From positions 1-29,237 of the IMG/VR virus record IMGVR_UViG_3300042345_000385: a stretch of DNA of 29,237 nt. One strand, written 5' to 3'. The position numbers were made by a program, and so were the translations under genes. The notes beneath the pieces were generated by a model, which was not told where the DNA came from, did not search any database, and saw nothing but the letters and a program-made list of their open reading frames with translations. Positions 1 through 7,498 of the stretch are shown piece after piece; position 1 is the stretch's first letter; every line of letters starts with the position of its first letter. Origin of the DNA: a virus.

Positions 1-3000
1 GGTGTTGATGGCCGCGCTGGCAGCCCCGGCCCCGGCCTGCACCAGTGCGTTGCCGACGGCCTTGGCAATCGGGACGATGACCTTCTCGATGACGTACTTG
101 ACCAGCGCGTCGATGACGATCTTGAGGATGCGGATGCGTTCCTCGGCGGCGGCTTCCTCGCTGGTGGAGCTGCGGTCGGTCAGACCGGAGGTGTCGTTGC
201 GCAGCCGACCGGCGGCGTCGAACGCCTTGAGCTCGCCCCGGAAGGCCCGTGTCTCCTCCGACATCTGCACCAGGGTGTCGCGCTGGTCGATCTGCACGCC
301 CAGCACCTTGAGCAGCACCTGCACCAGCAGGTTGACCACGGCACCCAGGATCGGTATCTGGGACACGCCCAGCAGGTCAGCGCCGACGGTGGCGTTGGCG
401 TTCTTGTTGCCGACGTTGCCGCCGGTCGCGTAGAACCGCAGCCCGTTGTTCTGCAAGAGCGCGGAGCGGAACGCCTCCACGCCGGAGAAGCCGCCCATGC
501 GGGACACGTCGGCACTGGTGAGGACGTACTCGCCGGGCATGAGCATGGCCGGAACGGAGTCTCGGCCCGGCGTGCCGCCGGTGATCCCGCCACCCTCGGC
601 CAGGCCGGGCAGCGGCAGCCCGGCCAGGATGCCACCGCCGCCACCGCCGCCGCCGGTCGAGTTGATGGCAGCGGCCACCCGGTCGGCGATGATCGGCCCG
701 GCGGCGTTGCCGATCTCGGTGCCAACCGCCGTCCAGTCCCCGCCGGTCAGCCCCTGGATGCCGCTGGTGACGCCGTCGCTGAGCACCGGACCCAGGACCT
801 CGCCGCCCAGGCGGGCGTTGACCTCGTTGAGCACGGCCATCGTCTGGTCGTGCCTGGCCTTGTCGGCGGCGTCGGCGTTGGTGAACGTCCGGTCGATCAG
901 CGCGGCGGTGTCGGAGTAGATGCGCCCTTGGGCATCCGGTGCGAGCTGGCCCTTCTGGATGTTCTCCGCACCGGCGTCGAAGCCGCCCTCGCGGGTGTAG
1001 TCGGGCACGTCGATCCCGGCGGCTTGCGCCAGCGCCAGCGGGTTGCGCTCCTCCACCAGGGTGCCCAGGTCGGTGGACGGGGCCGTCGGGGTCGAGGCGT
1101 AGCCCAGCGGGCCGGGCAGCGGCACCGACGTGGCGGCGGCGACCGCGTCACCGGCCACCGCGCCCAGCGGCCCGGCGGCAGCCCCGCCCAGCATGGTGGT
1201 GATGTCCATCGGTGTCGCGCCCAGCGACGCCAGCGCGGCGGCGGCAGCCCGGCGCGGGTCGCCCATCGGCAGCGAGTCGTAGTCAAACGGTTCCTGCTTT
1301 TTCTCGCGCGCCTCCTTGGCGGCGTCGTTGGCCTGCCGCCGGTTGGCGATCTGATCGTTGAGGGTGTCGGTGCGCTGCCCGCTCAGCAGTTCGGTCTGGG
1401 CATCCTGGGCCTCGGTCAGCGCCTTGAGCGAGTCCTGATAGTCGGCCTCGGCCTTGGCCTTCTCAGCGTTGGTGACGGTCGCCGTCTGGTCGTTGATAGC
1501 AGCGTTGCGGGCGGCGAGTGCGGCATCCACGTCGGCCTGGGCGTCGGCGATCCTCTGCGCGGCATCGGTCGCGGCCTTGTTCGCCGCAGCTTGGCGCTCC
1601 CGGTTGTTGGCGTCGTCGGCTTGGCGCTGGAGCGCGTTGAGCACCGGGTCGTCAGTCGGCTCGGTGAACAGCGGGACGATGGGCACCGTGACCGGCTCCA
1701 CGGTGACGGCGACCGGCGGCGCGGGAGGTGTACCCGGCGCGGGCGGCGCGACGGTGGGTGTGGTCGGTGACGCGGGCATCCCCGGCGTCTGGACGGGAGT
1801 CGGGGCTGGGGTCGGCGCGGGCGTCGGCGTCGGCCGGGCGGCGGCACCGACACCGTCGCCACCCGCACCAAACAGCGGGGCGTCCAGCGCAGGCGTGGCG
1901 GGCACCGGAGCGCCGTTGGCACCGCTGCCTAAGCCGAGGCTTGACGTGGACGACTGCGGCGTGAGGGCCGCAGCGCCGGGAAGGTTGGGAGTGTTGACCG
2001 TGTGGGCATGGACGTGGTCCATGTGGTTGTCGGTCGGGTTGCCTAGGTCGCCCATCGGTGACGAGCTGCCGTCAGGGTTCCACTGCTTCTGCTGCCAGAG
2101 GACGTAGTCCACGCCGAGGGCAGCAGAGTTGTCCAGCAGGTACTTGGCGACGCTGTCGCCGTATGCCTTCCCGCTGGGGCTTCCCCAGTTGGGGATCATT
2201 ACGTCGATGGCCTCGCCACGGAAGTGCTCGTTATAACCGTCGGGCTCGCGCCAGCCGCCGATGGTGGTGATCTCGGGGAACGCCTGCTCCACCGCAGTCT
2301 TGGCCTGGACGGTGTTGGGGTTGAGACCGGCGTTGGAGCCGGTGCGCCCGACAGGTCCTCCGGTGCCCCACGCCGCCGGGTTGGGACCGCCAGCGGCCCC
2401 GTTGCCGCCAGGACCAAACAGCGACACGCCCACCGGCAGCTCGCGGTACTTCTTGAAGAAGTCGTCCATCGCGGTCTCGGCGGCGGGGATGCCGGTGACC
2501 GCAATCGGGACATCGACGCCGTTTTTCGGCAGCGCGCCCAGCTCGGTGTTGAACGCGGAGGTCTCGCCGGTCGCGGCCTTGGCCTTCTCGGCGGCGTCGT
2601 TCAGTGCGTCGTGGAGCTTGGTGGCGTCGAAGTTCGCCATGCTCTCGCCGACGGCGGTCAGACCCTCGCCGAAACTGAACGCCGCCTCGGACTGCTTGCG
2701 CAGCTCGGCGGCGGTCGCGCTGTCGCCCCGCAGGTCGGCCTGCCACGCCTGGAACTTGAGGACGGCACCCTGGATGTTGCCCAGCCCGCCGCCCAACTGA
2801 CCGACGGCCTTGATGATCTCGCCGATGCCACGGACGGCGAACGCCCCGGCGTCGATGGCGACGCGGCCCAGGCTGATGAAGAAGTCGGTGATCTGCTCGC
2901 GGTTGTTGATGATCCAGGTGCTGAGCTTCTCCATCGCTGGACCGGCGACCTCGGCCAGCGACATCTGGACGCTGTTGGCGGCGACCTCGATGCTGCGCTT

Positions 3001-4350
3001 GGCCTGCTCCCACCGGGCGGCGGCGGTCTGGCTAACCGTGTCCGACGCCTTCTGCGCCGCCCCGGCGACCTCGCCGAACTCGCTGGCGGCGGTGGACAGG
3101 TTCATGCTGTTGAGCGCGTCGCCCAGGTCCTCGGACTGGGTGCCGAACAGGGCCACCTGGATCGCGGCTTTCTTAACCGGGTCCTGTATCCCGGCGATCT
3201 TGTCGATGACCTGCTGGAAGGTGTCGCGGGCGGTCTGCCCGCCTTGGGCGAAGGCGGCGGCGGTGTCCTTGGCTGACAGGCCCAGGTTCTCGTAGGCGGC
3301 GGTGGACAACTTGGAGCCGTCGATCGACCGGATCGAGAACTCCTTGAGCGCGTCGGCAGCCTTGTCGGTGTCGCGGGCACCGCCGCGCACCGCCTGCTGG
3401 ATCAGCCCGAAGGCGTCAGCACCGTCGAGGCCGATCTTGCGAAACTGGGTGCCATATTCCGTAATCGTGTCGAACAGGTCGCCGCTGGTGTTCAGACCCC
3501 GCTGCTGGGCGGCGGTGATGAGGTCGAACGCCTCGGTCACGTCGTCGGCCAGCCCGGTGCGCACCGCCTGCTGCGCCGCGCGCACCGCCGCCGGTATTTC
3601 CTCGCCGGTTACCTGGGCGACGGTGTTGAGCTGACCGACGATCTTCTCGGTGTCGGCGGCGTTGGCGTTGGGGTCGAGGATGCCGCCCTGGACCGCCGCG
3701 CGCACGGCGTCGAGGTTGCCCGCGACCGACTCCCCAAACCCGGCGGCGTATGCCTCTGAGGCACCCGCGCCCAGCAGGCGCATCTGCTCGGGTTCCAGAC
3801 CCAGCTTGGCCGCGACGTTGGCCTGCTCCTGAAGCTGGCCCATCCCGGCGATGATGTTGTCGGCCAGCACCTTGCCCGCCAGCAGTCCGATCCCGGCCGT
3901 CGCCGCCAGGGCGATACCGATCGGCCCGGCCTTGCTGCCCAGCGCGGCGATCGGCCCGCCGAAGCCCTGGACGAACCCGGCCCCGGCGGCAGCACCGGCG
4001 GCTGCCGCCCCGGCACCGACCTCGCCGACCCTGGTGGCGAAGCCGCCGACCGCCGCCGACACGGCGACGCCGATGTTGGACAGCTCCGACTGCATGGATG
4101 CGACCGACGCGCTGACAACGTCCTCGGCCTGCTCCAGCTCGGGGCGCAGCTTGGACGCGACGGCGATACCGCTGACGCCGGAGTCGATCTCCTTGAGCGA
4201 GGAGCGCATGTTGGCGACGGAGCGGTCGACCTCGCGCTCGGCCTTAGCCAGCGCAGGCTTGATGTCACTGGTGACGGTGCGGTTCAGCGTGGACGGTATG
4301 TCGCTGGCGTCAAGCTCGACCTTGACCGTTACCTTACCGGCGTCCACCAC
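1..4350 (-). CDS. Tape measure protein with embedded M15-like peptidase domain (partial, C-terminus off the left edge)
   Basis: The minus-strand frame is open for 1450 codons and continues beyond base 1. The tape measure protein sets tail length and is threaded through the tail tube. The N-terminus is helical and rich in Ala, Gln and Glu, with a hydrophobic stretch near residues 140-170. At about residues 690-785 lies a D-Ala-D-Ala-peptidase-like segment with HFRGEAID and MDHVHAH motifs, which supply the His/Asp zinc ligands of the M15/VanY type. It is followed by a Pro/Thr-rich linker (PTPAPTPAPT), an Ala/Gln-rich coiled region, a Gly-rich run and a segment with GEYVLTSADVSRMGG, common near the end of phage tape measures. 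The start is GTG at 4350 because TAA lies in frame just upstream; a second GTG follows directly. A TAATCT hexamer ends 6 bases before the start and no ribosome binding site is visible, so the mRNA may be leaderless. Length and position after the chaperone make the call firm. Confidence 0.93.
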   Translation of the reverse strand, partial: MVDAGKVTVKVELDASDIPSTLNRTVTSDIKPALAKAEREVDRSVANMRSSLKEIDSGVSGIAVASKLRPELEQAEDVVSASVASMQSELSNIGVAVSAAVGGFATRVGEVGAGAAAAGAAAGAGFVQGFGGPIAALGSKAGPIGIALAATAGIGLLAGKVLADNIIAGMGQLQEQANVAAKLGLEPEQMRLLGAGASEAYAAGFGESVAGNLDAVRAAVQGGILDPNANAADTEKIVGQLNTVAQVTGEEIPAAVRAAQQAVRTGLADDVTEAFDLITAAQQRGLNTSGDLFDTITEYGTQFRKIGLDGADAFGLIQQAVRGGARDTDKAADALKEFSIRSIDGSKLSTAAYENLGLSAKDTAAAFAQGGQTARDTFQQVIDKIAGIQDPVKKAAIQVALFGTQSEDLGDALNSMNLSTAASEFGEVAGAAQKASDTVSQTAAARWEQAKRSIEVAANSVQMSLAEVAGPAMEKLSTWIINNREQITDFFISLGRVAIDAGAFAVRGIGEIIKAVGQLGGGLGNIQGAVLKFQAWQADLRGDSATAAELRKQSEAAFSFGEGLTAVGESMANFDATKLHDALNDAAEKAKAATGETSAFNTELGALPKNGVDVPIAVTGIPAAETAMDDFFKKYRELPVGVSLFGPGGNGAAGGPNPAAWGTGGPVGRTGSNAGLNPNTVQAKTAVEQAFPEITTIGGWREPDGYNEHFRGEAIDVMIPNWGSPSGKAYGDSVAKYLLDNSAALGVDYVLWQQKQWNPDGSSSPMGDLGNPTDNHMDHVHAHTVNTPNLPGAAALTPQSSTSSLGLGSGANGAPVPATPALDAPLFGAGGDGVGAAARPTPTPAPTPAPTPVQTPGMPASPTTPTVAPPAPGTPPAPPVAVTVEPVTVPIVPLFTEPTDDPVLNALQRQADDANNRERQAAANKAATDAAQRIADAQADVDAALAARNAAINDQTATVTNAEKAKAEADYQDSLKALTEAQDAQTELLSGQRTDTLNDQIANRRQANDAAKEAREKKQEPFDYDSLPMGDPRRAAAAALASLGATPMDITTMLGGAAAGPLGAVAGDAVAAATSVPLPGPLGYASTPTAPSTDLGTLVEERNPLALAQAAGIDVPDYTREGGFDAGAENIQKGQLAPDAQGRIYSDTAALIDRTFTNADAADKARHDQTMAVLNEVNARLGGEVLGPVLSDGVTSGIQGLTGGDWTAVGTEIGNAAGPIIADRVAAAINSTGGGGGGGGILAGLPLPGLAEGGGITGGTPGRDSVPAMLMPGEYVLTSADVSRMGGFSGVEAFRSALLQNNGLRFYATGGNVGNKNANATVGADLLGVSQIPILGAVVNLLVQVLLKVLGVQIDQRDTLVQMSEETRAFRGELKAFDAAGRLRNDTSGLTDRSSTSEEAAAEERIRILKIVIDALVKYVIEKVIVPIAKAVGNALVQAGAGAASAAINT

Positions 4351-4380
4351 CGGCTCAGATTAGCCCAACGAAGTGCGGGG

Positions 4381-4704
4381 TCAGGGCAGGTCGACCACGC
4401 CGCGCATCAGTTCCCCGATGGTCTCGATGGTGTAGTCGGGGTCGTCGGGGTCCATCAGCCGGGAGAACACCTGCTCGTAGGACTCCGGCGACAGGTGGCG
4501 ACTGATGAACAGGCCGGTCATATCGTTGCGCATCGTCGTGCTGACGTACTTGGACGTTGCCAGGGTGAACGCCGCCAGCGCCTGCTGGGTCGGCTTGCGG
4601 GCGTGCAGGGTGTCGCCCTTGAACTCCAGCTCCTGAAACTTGGTCTCGTCGGTGTCGGCGTCGATGACCTTGGGAGCTGCCTTGTCGGCCTTGCTGGCTG
4701 TCAT
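4381..4704 (-). CDS. Tail assembly chaperone (lambda gpG-like)
   Basis: This 107-residue acidic protein lies directly before the tape measure gene, the usual place of the siphophage tail assembly chaperone that coats the tape measure during tail assembly. The N-terminus is charged and low in complexity (TASKADKAAPKVIDADTDE). It is followed by a compact helical domain ending in a segment rich in Asp, Pro and Glu (LMDPDDPDYTIETIGEL), typical of such proteins. No second overlapping frame and no slippery heptamer could be seen near the stop, and only 30 bases separate it from the tape measure, so the usual frameshifted longer form seems absent here. TATTGT ends 7 bases before the ATG, suggesting a leaderless transcript. 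The assignment rests on position, size and composition rather than on a diagnostic motif. Confidence 0.75.
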   Translation of the reverse strand: MTASKADKAAPKVIDADTDETKFQELEFKGDTLHARKPTQQALAAFTLATSKYVSTTMRNDMTGLFISRHLSPESYEQVFSRLMDPDDPDYTIETIGELMRGVVDLP

Positions 4705-4728
4705 GCCGAGGACAATAACACCTTTGCG

Positions 4729-5133
4729 TCAGTTCAGATCGCGCAGCACGCGCGCGACGGCGTTGGTGAGGAACGGCCGGGGCCGGGTGCCGGGGTGGTT
4801 GACCGACATGGCGAACACCGTGCGGCTGCCGACGGGGAAGCGCAGCGCGGCGGCGTTGCGCGGCCGGATGACGTGCGGCCGGGTGCCCTGGTGGACGAAC
4901 CGGGAGTACGGCGCGTGGGAGGTGACCCCGCCGATGACGCGGAACGGTCCCAGCGCCAGGATCGGGTCCTCCTTGATGGCCTGGGCCATGCGGCCGGTAT
5001 CGACCGGGGCGTTGGTGCGGGCGTCGGCGGCGACCAGCCGGATGATCTGGCGCATTCTGGTCTGGAGGATCGCACCGACCTCGCTGCCCATACCGCTGCC
5101 GTTGGGCTCAAAGTCCCCGGTCACTTTCGCCAT
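4729..5133 (-). CDS. HK97 gp10-like tail completion / minor capsid protein
   Basis: This 134-residue protein has the hallmarks of the HK97 gp10 family, which sits at the head-tail joint: APVDTGRMAQAI near residues 42-53, then SHAPYSRFVHQGT (an A-Y-x-x-F/Y-V-x-x-G-T motif), a His-rich stretch and a C-terminal RPFLTNAV segment. It follows the connector genes and precedes the chaperone, as in other siphophages. A four-gene rightward island (5205-6022) separates it from the connector genes. TAGGGT ends 7 bases before the ATG at 5133 and no ribosome binding site is visible, so this may be the first gene of its own leaderless unit, divergent from the rightward gene at 5205. Confidence 0.85.
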   Translation of the reverse strand: MAKVTGDFEPNGSGMGSEVGAILQTRMRQIIRLVAADARTNAPVDTGRMAQAIKEDPILALGPFRVIGGVTSHAPYSRFVHQGTRPHVIRPRNAAALRFPVGSRTVFAMSVNHPGTRPRPFLTNAVARVLRDLN

Positions 5134-5140
5134 GTCAGCG

Positions 5141-5146
5141 ACCCTA
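5141..5146 (-). promoter_or_regulatory. Putative leaderless -10 element for the gp10-like gene
   Basis: The minus strand reads TAGGGT, then 7 bases, then ATG. The TAnnnT match and spacing put the transcription start at or next to the start codon. No convincing -35 is seen. Confidence 0.4.
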
Positions 5147-5170
5147 TCAACACGCCGGACGGGGTGGAGT

Positions 5171-5198
5171 TTGACAATACCTCCGTCTACGGTATTCT
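5171..5198 (+). promoter_or_regulatory. Rightward sigma70-type promoter with palindromic spacer
   Basis: TTGACA (5171-5176) and TATTCT (5193-5198) are separated by 16 bases. The element contains AATACC and GGTATT as inverted halves, the recurrent pattern of this genome. ATG follows 6 bases after the -10, so the first gene is probably translated from a leaderless mRNA. Confidence 0.75.
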
Positions 5199-5204
5199 AG
5201 ACGT

Positions 5205-5438
5205 ATGACCAAGACCGAAGCCGCCGAAACCATCGCCCTCCGCGTTGTCGTCAACGCCCGCAAGACCGGCCAGGTCATCACCAAGACCGCCGTCGAGGAG
5301 ACCATGAGCGAGCTGGGCGGCGGGCACCACGGCGCGTTCCTCGCCGAAGCCGCTAAGAACACCAACTGGCGCACCGCGCTCCGCATCGCCACCGCCCTAG
5401 CAAAGGGCACCGGCGACTACCACCTCATCGCCCGATGA
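5205..5438 (+). CDS. Small accessory protein of unknown function, first gene of rightward island 1
   Basis: This 77-residue protein is mostly helical by composition, with a central GGGHHGAFLAEAAKNTNWRTA segment and no recognised domain. It is transcribed against the surrounding head-tail genes from the promoter at 5171. The ATG lies 6 bases after the TATTCT -10, so translation is probably leaderless; no ribosome binding site is present. Its TGA overlaps an in-frame upstream ATG of the next gene, although that gene has a better start 21 bases later. I do not recognise the family. Confidence 0.75.
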   Translation: MTKTEAAETIALRVVVNARKTGQVITKTAVEETMSELGGGHHGAFLAEAAKNTNWRTALRIATALAKGTGDYHLIAR

Positions 5439-5455
5439 CCCAAAAGGAAACGACT

Positions 5456-5710
5456 ATGACCACCCTCACCGCCGCCGCGTCTCGCATCCTCAACGAGCTG
5501 GCTTGCGTTGACGGCAACGCGACCTTCACCCCGCAGAGCAACAACCTTCCACCGCGCACCCGTGTCTACGGCTCGCGTCAGGTCAGAACCATCCGTGCCT
5601 TGGAGGATGCAGGTCTGGTGACCGTCACCGAGAACCAGTGCTGGGACGGCAGCCGCTCAGTTCATCGTCGGGGCTTCAAGACCTACACCGTCAGCCTCGT
5701 CACCGCGTAA
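5456..5710 (+). CDS. Small protein, possibly winged-helix-like, unknown function
   Basis: The start is placed at ATG 5456 because AAAAGGAAA lies 5 bases upstream. An in-frame ATG at 5435 overlaps the preceding stop and would add seven residues. The product has 84 residues. Its middle, with SRQVRTIRALEDAGLVTVTE, looks like the recognition helix and wing of a small winged-helix protein, followed by a basic strand (SVHRRGFKTYTVSLV). It is the second gene of a rightward island and is likely co-transcribed from 5171. DNA binding is an inference from the shape of the sequence. Confidence 0.7.
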   Translation: MTTLTAAASRILNELACVDGNATFTPQSNNLPPRTRVYGSRQVRTIRALEDAGLVTVTENQCWDGSRSVHRRGFKTYTVSLVTA

Positions 5711-5732
5711 CTACAGCCGAAAGGACCACACC

Positions 5733-5909
5733 ATGCGCCGTTTCCGCGCCCCCGGCTCCCGCATCGAGCACTTCACCGCTGACGACACCGTAACCCTGTG
5801 CGGCATCGGTGCCCGCGCCGGTGCCCGCTACGGCGGCCCCGGCGACCCCGCCGGTATGGACATCAAGCCCCGCCCGATCTGCGGCAAGTGCCGCGACGCC
5901 CGGCCATGA
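5733..5909 (+). CDS. 58-residue Cys-containing small protein
   Basis: This short gene follows the island-type leader CCGAAAGGACCACACC directly before its ATG. The 58-residue product is basic and glycine-rich, with one Cys in TLCGIG and a CGKC pair near the C-terminus (ICGKCRDARP), consistent with a small zinc-binding knuckle. It has no recognised family. Its TGA overlaps the ATG of the next gene (ATGA), indicating translational coupling. Leader, coupling and position in the island support a real gene despite its size. Confidence 0.65.
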   Translation: MRRFRAPGSRIEHFTADDTVTLCGIGARAGARYGGPGDPAGMDIKPRPICGKCRDARP

Positions 5910-6022
5910 CCGCCACCTGCGCCGAGTGCGGGCAGCCCGCCGAACACGTCTACTGGGGCGGCATCTGCTCCGCGTGCTACGCCGTGTGGGCTACGGAAGA
6001 ACCTCACGCGCCGTCACAGTGA
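5906..6022 (+). CDS. 38-residue zinc-ribbon-like protein
   Basis: This tiny protein has two CxxC pairs (CAEC near the N-terminus and CSAC about 20 residues later), the layout of a minimal zinc ribbon. It starts by ATGA overlap with the preceding gene. Its 3' end overlaps the convergent leftward gene (5991-6155) by 32 bases. No hairpin terminator is visible at this junction, so transcripts from the two strands probably run into each other. The function is unknown. Confidence 0.6.
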   Translation: MTATCAECGQPAEHVYWGGICSACYAVWATEEPHAPSQ

Positions 6023-6155
6023 CGTATCCCCGGTCGATGAGTCGTTGCACCGTCGGCGTCAGCCTGACCGTGCGCTGCACCCCACGGGCCAGCACCACGC
6101 TGGGCGTTGCGCTGCCCTGAATGGTCACCACGACCACCGGATCAGAACTCGACAT
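5991..6155 (-). CDS. Small connector-region protein of unknown function
   Basis: This 54-residue protein begins MSSSDPVVVVTIQGSATP and is rich in beta-branched residues and Arg. The ATG at 6155 lies inside the end of the upstream gene (14-base overlap), which suits coupled translation. It sits among head-tail connector genes and may be a small neck component, but no family is recognised. Its 3' end overlaps the convergent rightward gene. Confidence 0.6.
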   Translation of the reverse strand: MSSSDPVVVVTIQGSATPSVVLARGVQRTVRLTPTVQRLIDRGYVTVTAREVLP

Positions 6156-6663
6156 AGATGGTCCCCGTCCAGGCCACCACGCCGCCCTCCGGCCCATAGG
6201 GCGCGATGGCGTCAGTGGCGCAGTTGTATCCCAGCTTGCGGTTCAGCGCGGCGGCGTAGCACAGCGCCTGCTCGATGCGCCAGGAGTCGTCCAGGCTGAT
6301 CTCGGCCTCGGCGGCGTACTCCTGCCACGTTGGGTCGGCCTCCACCGTGGCGCACCGGCCGACGCCCATCTCCAGGGCGATGGCCCGGCTCAGCCCGCAG
6401 GCGGTGGTGTCGATCATCGGCGTGGGCAGAGCGTTGGTCCGGTAGCGGCGCAGCACCCGCACCCACAGGAACGGTAAGTCGCAGCCCTCGCCGGTGGTGT
6501 GGGCGTTCCACGCCGCCATCGGAATGCCGTCGCCGCCGAAGAACCGCACCACCGCGCTCTTGGTCTCGCCGATGGGCGGGCACGGGCTGGCCGGGTCGAA
6601 CGCGGCCCGCAGCGCCTCCATGACGGCGCTGACGATCTCGCTTGCCGGGTCGGTGCAGTCCAT
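6142..6663 (-). CDS. Head-tail connector-like protein (stopper or tail terminator candidate)
   Basis: This 173-residue protein begins MDCTDPASEIVSAVMEAL. The start at 6663 is chosen because its ATG overlaps the TGA of the upstream adaptor gene (TGATG); an in-frame upstream start would extend deep into that gene. The sequence mixes helix and strand and ends with WTGTIYVEF, a strand-rich end often seen in connector or tail terminator proteins. Its place after the adaptor and before gp10 favours a neck role, but no diagnostic motif identifies which one. Confidence 0.7.
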   Translation of the reverse strand: MDCTDPASEIVSAVMEALRAAFDPASPCPPIGETKSAVVRFFGGDGIPMAAWNAHTTGEGCDLPFLWVRVLRRYRTNALPTPMIDTTACGLSRAIALEMGVGRCATVEADPTWQEYAAEAEISLDDSWRIEQALCYAAALNRKLGYNCATDAIAPYGPEGGVVAWTGTIYVEF

Positions 6664-7421
6664 CAGTACACCGACGGCGCTGACATGACGGCGTGCGGGT
6701 TGACCGCTGAGAGCCACAGGTCGATTTCGGGGATGCCGGTCTTGCCCGCCGAGTAGATGTCGTTGGGGTCATACATACGGTGCGTCACGCCCTGGCGGCT
6801 GACCTCGGTGACGGTGCGCGGCAGTCGGCACTTGCCGCCGGTGCAGGCCATGTAGAACTCGTTGACCAGAAGGCCGGTCAGCCGGGCCACACCCTTGGGC
6901 ACCGGGACGCCGCGCATGTAGGTCACCGACCAGGTGCCCTCCTCGTCCAGCGGGCGCGACAGGTCTTGGTAGGGCCACGGCGCGCCGTTGCGGTAGAGGA
7001 TGTTGCGCTCCAGCTCGTACTCCGACGGGCTGAGCACGGTCCCGGCGATGTTGACCTCGATGATGGACTGCACCGGGCCGGGCAGGTGAACCATGCGCGG
7101 GCCGGACAGGCGGCAGCGCCCGGCGCAGCCGCAGGACTCATTCGCCCACTCGCCGCCGTTGCGCACCAGGGACAGCCCGCCGGAGCTGAACGGGGCCGAC
7201 AACCGGCCACTGTTCAGCGACGGCAGCGGGCACGGCCGGGCCAGCGCCGGGCACACCCCGTACTGCCGTCCAGACAGCGCCCACAGCACGTCAATCGCCA
7301 GCGACGCCGCAGCGTCCAGGGCGTCCTGCTCCTGCGGCGTGGTGGCCGTTGGCAGGCATGACGTGTCGATGGGCCACTCGCACAGGGATGCGGGCAGCGG
7401 GGTCGCGGGCATGGGCACCAC
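6663..7421 (-). CDS. Head-to-tail adaptor (gp6-like connector)
   Basis: This 252-residue protein has an N-terminal helix with ALDAAASLAIDVLWALSGRQYG followed by a Cys/Pro-rich insert (CPALARPCPLP and CGCAGRC), a pattern I associate with actinophage head-to-tail adaptors that bind below the portal. The C-terminal half has YMRGVPVPKGVARLTGLLVNEFYMACTG, the helix that usually ends the adaptor fold. GTG 7421 is used as start because CTGGAG lies 7 bases upstream; GTG 7418 and ATG 7412 are in-frame alternatives. Several Cys pairs might stabilise the neck. It is coupled to the next gene by TGATG. Confidence 0.75.
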   Translation of the reverse strand: MVPMPATPLPASLCEWPIDTSCLPTATTPQEQDALDAAASLAIDVLWALSGRQYGVCPALARPCPLPSLNSGRLSAPFSSGGLSLVRNGGEWANESCGCAGRCRLSGPRMVHLPGPVQSIIEVNIAGTVLSPSEYELERNILYRNGAPWPYQDLSRPLDEEGTWSVTYMRGVPVPKGVARLTGLLVNEFYMACTGGKCRLPRTVTEVSRQGVTHRMYDPNDIYSAGKTGIPEIDLWLSAVNPHAVMSAPSVY

Positions 7422-7451
7422 GGTATCGCTCCAGGGTGCCCGAAACGTAGA

Positions 7452-7483
7452 ACCGCCCCGCCGTGGGGGGACGGCGGGGCGGT
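7452..7483. terminator. Perfect 13-bp hairpin after the major tail protein gene
   Basis: ACCGCCCCGCCGT and its exact complement flank a 6-base G/C loop, 16 bases past the major tail protein stop. A short T-containing tail (TTCTACG) follows on the minus strand. It probably ends or attenuates the abundant major tail transcript before the adaptor gene. Confidence 0.7.
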
Positions 7484-7498
7484 GCTACTAGCGGTGGG

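Noticed and set aside
4340-4400. Programmed frameshift between two tail assembly chaperone frames
   Set aside because: No overlapping second frame and no slippery heptamer near the stop; only 30 bases lie before the tape measure start.
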